Of a stretch of 64,000 nt of DNA, positions 61,063-64,000 are shown one piece after another (position 1 is the first letter of the stretch; every line of letters begins with the position of its first letter). This DNA comes from an uncultured Clostridia bacterium. Its GTDB lineage: Bacteria; Bacillota; Clostridia; Oscillospirales; CAG-272. Under the pieces are notes generated by a model, which searched no databases, was not told the DNA's origin, and was given only the letters and a program-made list of their open reading frames with translations. Both the position numbers and the translations under genes were made by a program. The DNA lies in the NCBI GenBank assembly GCA_904501985.1, contig CAJGCT010000002.1, positions 1 to 64,000 on the forward strand, given 5' to 3'.

Positions 61063-62382
61063 ATGGCTTTCCATCTTCGCGGAATACACCCTCCGCACAG
61101 AAAAAATACATTAAAACAGCCAACGGTCAGAATGGATGCTCCCACATCTGTGACAATTCCCATGGCAATGCACATCGGAGCACCTGCTATCCCCACGGTC
61201 AAGGTCGGGGATTCTGTTATGGTTGGCACAAAAATCGGTGAGGCAAGCGGAAAAATATCGTCAAACGTTTATTCAAGCGTATCCGGCAAGGTAACAAAGC
61301 TTGCGGAATATTTGCCGCCCTACGGTAATGCCACTACAGCAGTAGTTATCGAGTCCGATGCAAAAATGACGGTTGATCCTGCGATATGCCCCCCCTCTGT
61401 TAACAGCAGAGACGAGTTTATTGCCGCAATTCGCGAAAGCGGCATTGTGGGTCTTGGCGGTGCAGGCTTTCCCACCCATGTAAAGCTGGATGTGGCACCC
61501 GAGCGTATTGAATATCTCATTATCAACGGTGCGGAATGCGAGCCGTATGTTACCAGCGATACAGTAACAATGCTGACACGTGCCGACGATATGGCATACG
61601 CTCTCTGTCAGCTTAACCGCCATCTTGGAATAAACAATGTGATTATAGGCATAGAAAACAACAAAAAAGAGGCAATCTCTGCTATGAATACCATGGCGGC
61701 TTCCATATCCGAATGCACTGTAAACGTAAAGTCACTCCCCTCCGTATACCCTCAGGGCGGAGAAAAGGTGCTGATCTATCATACCACAGGCCGCAAGGTG
61801 CCTGCCGGAAAGTTGCCTATTGATGTTGGCTGTATTGTGCTTAACTGCACAACTCTTGCGGCAATCGGAGCTTATCTGCGCACCGGAATGCCGCTGGTTG
61901 AAAAATGTGTGACAGTAGACGGCGGTGCAGTAAAAAATCCGCAGAATATAATTGCACCTATCGGTACTCTGATTGAGGATTTGTTCTCATTCTGCGGTGG
62001 TCTGAGGGCACAGCCTGCCAAGATAATCTACGGCGGTCCTATGATGGGTGTGACAGTGCCTGATACCAATTACCCGGTGCTGAAGAACACTAACGCTATC
62101 CTCGCCCTGACAGAAAAAGAAGCAAAGCTTCCAAAGCCCACTGCCTGCATCCGCTGCGGAACTTGCACCAACACCTGTCCTTTTGGCTTGGCTCCTGCTT
62201 CTATTGCCGCCGCGTATGAAAAGAAAGACACAGAAGCTCTAAAGGCCCTGTCGGTTGAAACCTGTATGGAATGCGGATGCTGCAGCTTTGTCTGCCCTGC
62301 CAACCGTCCCTTGGTTCAGATGAACAAGCTGTCCAAGCAGTTATTGAAAGAAGAACAAAAGAAGGAGGTTCCAAAATCATGA
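61063..62382 (+). CDS. rnfC: Rnf complex subunit RnfC
   Basis: A 439-residue peripheral subunit of the Rnf ferredoxin:NAD+ oxidoreductase, which couples electron flow to Na+ or H+ pumping. It begins MAFHLRGIHPPHRKN. A central NADH/FMN-binding region has GLGGAGFPTHVK and GAECEPYVTSD. The C-terminus carries two 4Fe-4S motifs, CIRCGTCTNTCP and CMECGCCSFVCPANRP. The start 61063 gives AAAGG a 9-base spacing; ATG 61057 is possible. It overlaps rnfD by four bases. Confidence 0.95.
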   Translation: MAFHLRGIHPPHRKNTLKQPTVRMDAPTSVTIPMAMHIGAPAIPTVKVGDSVMVGTKIGEASGKISSNVYSSVSGKVTKLAEYLPPYGNATTAVVIESDAKMTVDPAICPPSVNSRDEFIAAIRESGIVGLGGAGFPTHVKLDVAPERIEYLIINGAECEPYVTSDTVTMLTRADDMAYALCQLNRHLGINNVIIGIENNKKEAISAMNTMAASISECTVNVKSLPSVYPQGGEKVLIYHTTGRKVPAGKLPIDVGCIVLNCTTLAAIGAYLRTGMPLVEKCVTVDGGAVKNPQNIIAPIGTLIEDLFSFCGGLRAQPAKIIYGGPMMGVTVPDTNYPVLKNTNAILALTEKEAKLPKPTACIRCGTCTNTCPFGLAPASIAAAYEKKDTEALKALSVETCMECGCCSFVCPANRPLVQMNKLSKQLLKEEQKKEVPKS

Positions 62383-63296
62383 ATTCTTTAACAAAAGTAA
62401 TGATTTCTCCTCATATCCACAGCGGCAGATCCACCGCCGGTATTATGCGAGATGTACTGATCTCATTACTCCCTGCAACTGTGGCAGGAGCTGTAATTTT
62501 CGGCTGGCGTGCTTTACTTCCCATAGTAGTTTGTGTAGCCTGCTGTGTTGCTTTCGAAGCACTGTTCAATATTATCACCAAAAAAGATCAGACGGTTGGC
62601 GATCTGTCCGCCGCCGTTACCGGATTACTGCTCGCACTGAATCTGCCCGCAAATATTCCGCTTTGGCAGTGTGTCATTGGCTCTTTGTTTGCTATAATTG
62701 TTGTAAAGTGTCTGTTTGGCGGAATTGGCGGCAATCTGGTAAACCCGGCTATCACGGCAAGAGTATTTATGCTGATAGCCTTTGAATCGTTGGCTGTATC
62801 GGCATTTCCTATAGATACAGTAGCAAGTGCAACCCCTCTTGTGGCTGATAAGATGCCCTCTCTGCTTACTTTGTTCATGGGCAATTACGGCGGTGCAATT
62901 GGAGAGACCTGCACTGCCGCCCTGCTGCTCGGCGGTATTTATCTCCTGGTGCGCAGAGTAATTACTTGGCACATCCCTACGTTATTCATAGGCACTGTAT
63001 TTGTTTTCTCATTCTTCATGGAAGGATTCGATGCCATCACTGCACTCAGCCTTACACTGGCCGGCGGCGTATTTCTCGGTGCTATCTTTATGGCTACCGA
63101 CTATGTCACATCTCCCTCTACCTCATGGGGCAAGGTCCTGTTTGGTCTTGGTGCCGGGTTACTTACCTGCCTGATTCGCTATTTTGGCATTTATCCCGCT
63201 GGAGTTTCCTTTGCGATTTTGTTTATGAACATACTTACTCCGTATATAGATCAGTGGACCAAATATAAAGTATTTGCAGTGGGGGGAAAACGATAA
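62379..63296 (+). CDS. rnfD: Rnf complex subunit RnfD
   Basis: A 305-residue integral membrane subunit with about eight membrane segments. It begins MNSLTKVMISPHIHSG. SAVTGLLLALNLP and the flavin-attachment region DTVASATPLV are present; the Thr that carries FMN is kept, though the motif reads ASAT instead of SGAT. AAGGAGG precedes the start by 10 bases. The stop overlaps the rnfG start by one base (TAATG). Confidence 0.94.
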   Translation: MNSLTKVMISPHIHSGRSTAGIMRDVLISLLPATVAGAVIFGWRALLPIVVCVACCVAFEALFNIITKKDQTVGDLSAAVTGLLLALNLPANIPLWQCVIGSLFAIIVVKCLFGGIGGNLVNPAITARVFMLIAFESLAVSAFPIDTVASATPLVADKMPSLLTLFMGNYGGAIGETCTAALLLGGIYLLVRRVITWHIPTLFIGTVFVFSFFMEGFDAITALSLTLAGGVFLGAIFMATDYVTSPSTSWGKVLFGLGAGLLTCLIRYFGIYPAGVSFAILFMNILTPYIDQWTKYKVFAVGGKR

Positions 63297-64000
63297 TGAA
63301 AAAAAACATAAAAAATCTCTCCGTATTTGTTTGCATCTGCACGGTAATTACATTGCTTCTCGCGCTCACCAACTCATTTACCGCTCCCATTATTCTGAAA
63401 AATCAAAATGACTCTGCAAATCAGGCACTTCTTGAAGTAATGCCAAACGGAAACGGCTTTGAGGCAATTTCAACCGCAGATTACACACTACCTGCAACAG
63501 TCTCCGAGGTTTATAAGGAAACGACCGGACTTGGATATGTAGTGAAGCTTGTCACAGCCGGTTACGGAAGCGACATGGTAATCATGTGCGGAGTTTCAGG
63601 GGATGGCGTTGTAACCGGTGCGGTTTGCATTTCCTCTAACGAAACCCTTGGCAAAGAAAAGACCTACGGCGAAAACTTTTCAAACAAGGACGCCGCCGGT
63701 GTAGATACAGTTGATACCATCAGCGGAGCTACCAAAACAACCGCCGCATACAAAGGTGCTGTCAAGGATGCGCTGAATACCGCTATTATTCTCGGAGGCG
63801 GCTCTGTAGATATTCGCACCGAGGAAGAAATCCTCGCGGATAATCTGTCGGCGGCTCTTCCGGCAGGCGAAGGGGAATTTGAAAAGCTGTTCCTTGTGGA
63901 ACTTATCGAAAATGTTGATGCCGTTTATGCCGCCGAAAACGGGACAGGATATGTTTTCATCGTTGGCGAACAGTTTATAGGCGTTTTGGCTGACGGTACA
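63296..64000 (+). CDS. rnfG: Rnf complex subunit RnfG, cut by window end
   Basis: The first 235 residues of a subunit with one N-terminal membrane segment (residues ~8-30). The covalent FMN motif reads DTISGATKTT near residue 145, within a typical FMN-binding domain. After it the frame continues with LSAALPAGEGEFEKLFLVE and VYAAENGTGYVFIVGEQ, which resembles the start of a second FMN-binding domain. The gene is open at the window end, so its full length and final architecture are unknown. Confidence 0.9.
   Translation, partial: MKKNIKNLSVFVCICTVITLLLALTNSFTAPIILKNQNDSANQALLEVMPNGNGFEAISTADYTLPATVSEVYKETTGLGYVVKLVTAGYGSDMVIMCGVSGDGVVTGAVCISSNETLGKEKTYGENFSNKDAAGVDTVDTISGATKTTAAYKGAVKDALNTAIILGGGSVDIRTEEEILADNLSAALPAGEGEFEKLFLVELIENVDAVYAAENGTGYVFIVGEQFIGVLADGT

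Overview
The window is a low-to-mid GC Firmicutes chromosome segment, most likely from an anaerobic gut Clostridia (Oscillospirales-like; this rank is inference). Evidence: a clostridial division and cell-wall (dcw) cluster, LL-diaminopimelate aminotransferase, an Rnf electron-transport operon, Mrp/NBP35-type ATPase, DUF362 ferredoxin, near-consensus sigma-A promoters and strong GGAGG ribosome sites. It starts inside or at a mobile element and ends inside rnfG.

Region 1 (1-7210) is an integrative mobilizable element whose left end is not visible. Leftward: mobC, a MOBP-type relaxase with a second gene nested out of frame inside it, two small unknown proteins and a tyrosine integrase. Rightward: an SOS-type self-cleaving repressor, an AT-rich gene with a HEPN-type RNxxxH motif, and a large serine recombinase whose frame runs into the host terminator. 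A hairpin followed by a TAAGTG motif between the two arms is a candidate oriT.

Region 2 (7330-9600) is a small thioredoxin regulon: trxB, a Crp/Fnr-family regulator and trxA. The same GTGAC-N3-GTCAC palindrome is centred about 41 bp upstream of the predicted starts of both trxB and trxA. Region 3 (9600-21000) holds sbcDC, a secreted FKBP/trigger-factor-like lipoprotein, ispE, a DUF362 ferredoxin protein, aroA, aroB and an AI-2E-family permease.

Region 4 (21080-34842, leftward) is the dcw cluster mraZ-rsmH-ftsL-PBP-murE-murF-mraY-ftsW-murG-ftsQ-ftsZ, driven by a promoter with three 10-bp-phased TGGTG boxes that fit MraZ autoregulation; murD and ftsA are absent. Region 5 (34955-44396, leftward) holds coaD, rsmD, uvrC, an HPr-like protein, and a rimM-trmD-murJ-O-antigen-polymerase operon ending in two DUF4330-like membrane proteins.

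Region 6 (44570-60805) is mixed: glycerate kinase, Mrp ATPase, a small XRE/zinc-ribbon pair, an amidase-domain protein, a DeoR-SIS sugar-phosphate pair, a 415-bp foldback element, an archaeal-type TIM homologue with a YjbQ protein, CapA plus PflX-like radical SAM, a degenerate LytM protein, dapL, tRNA-Gly with a tandem 149-bp repeat, mazF and a two-component system. Region 7 (60945-64000) is the start of an rnfCDG operon.

A recurring feature outside genes is a set of short perfect hairpins with a GC-(pyrimidine triloop)-GC core, at 7.2-7.3, 15.6 and 57.5-57.7 kb, next to terminators and in two cases within tandem duplications.
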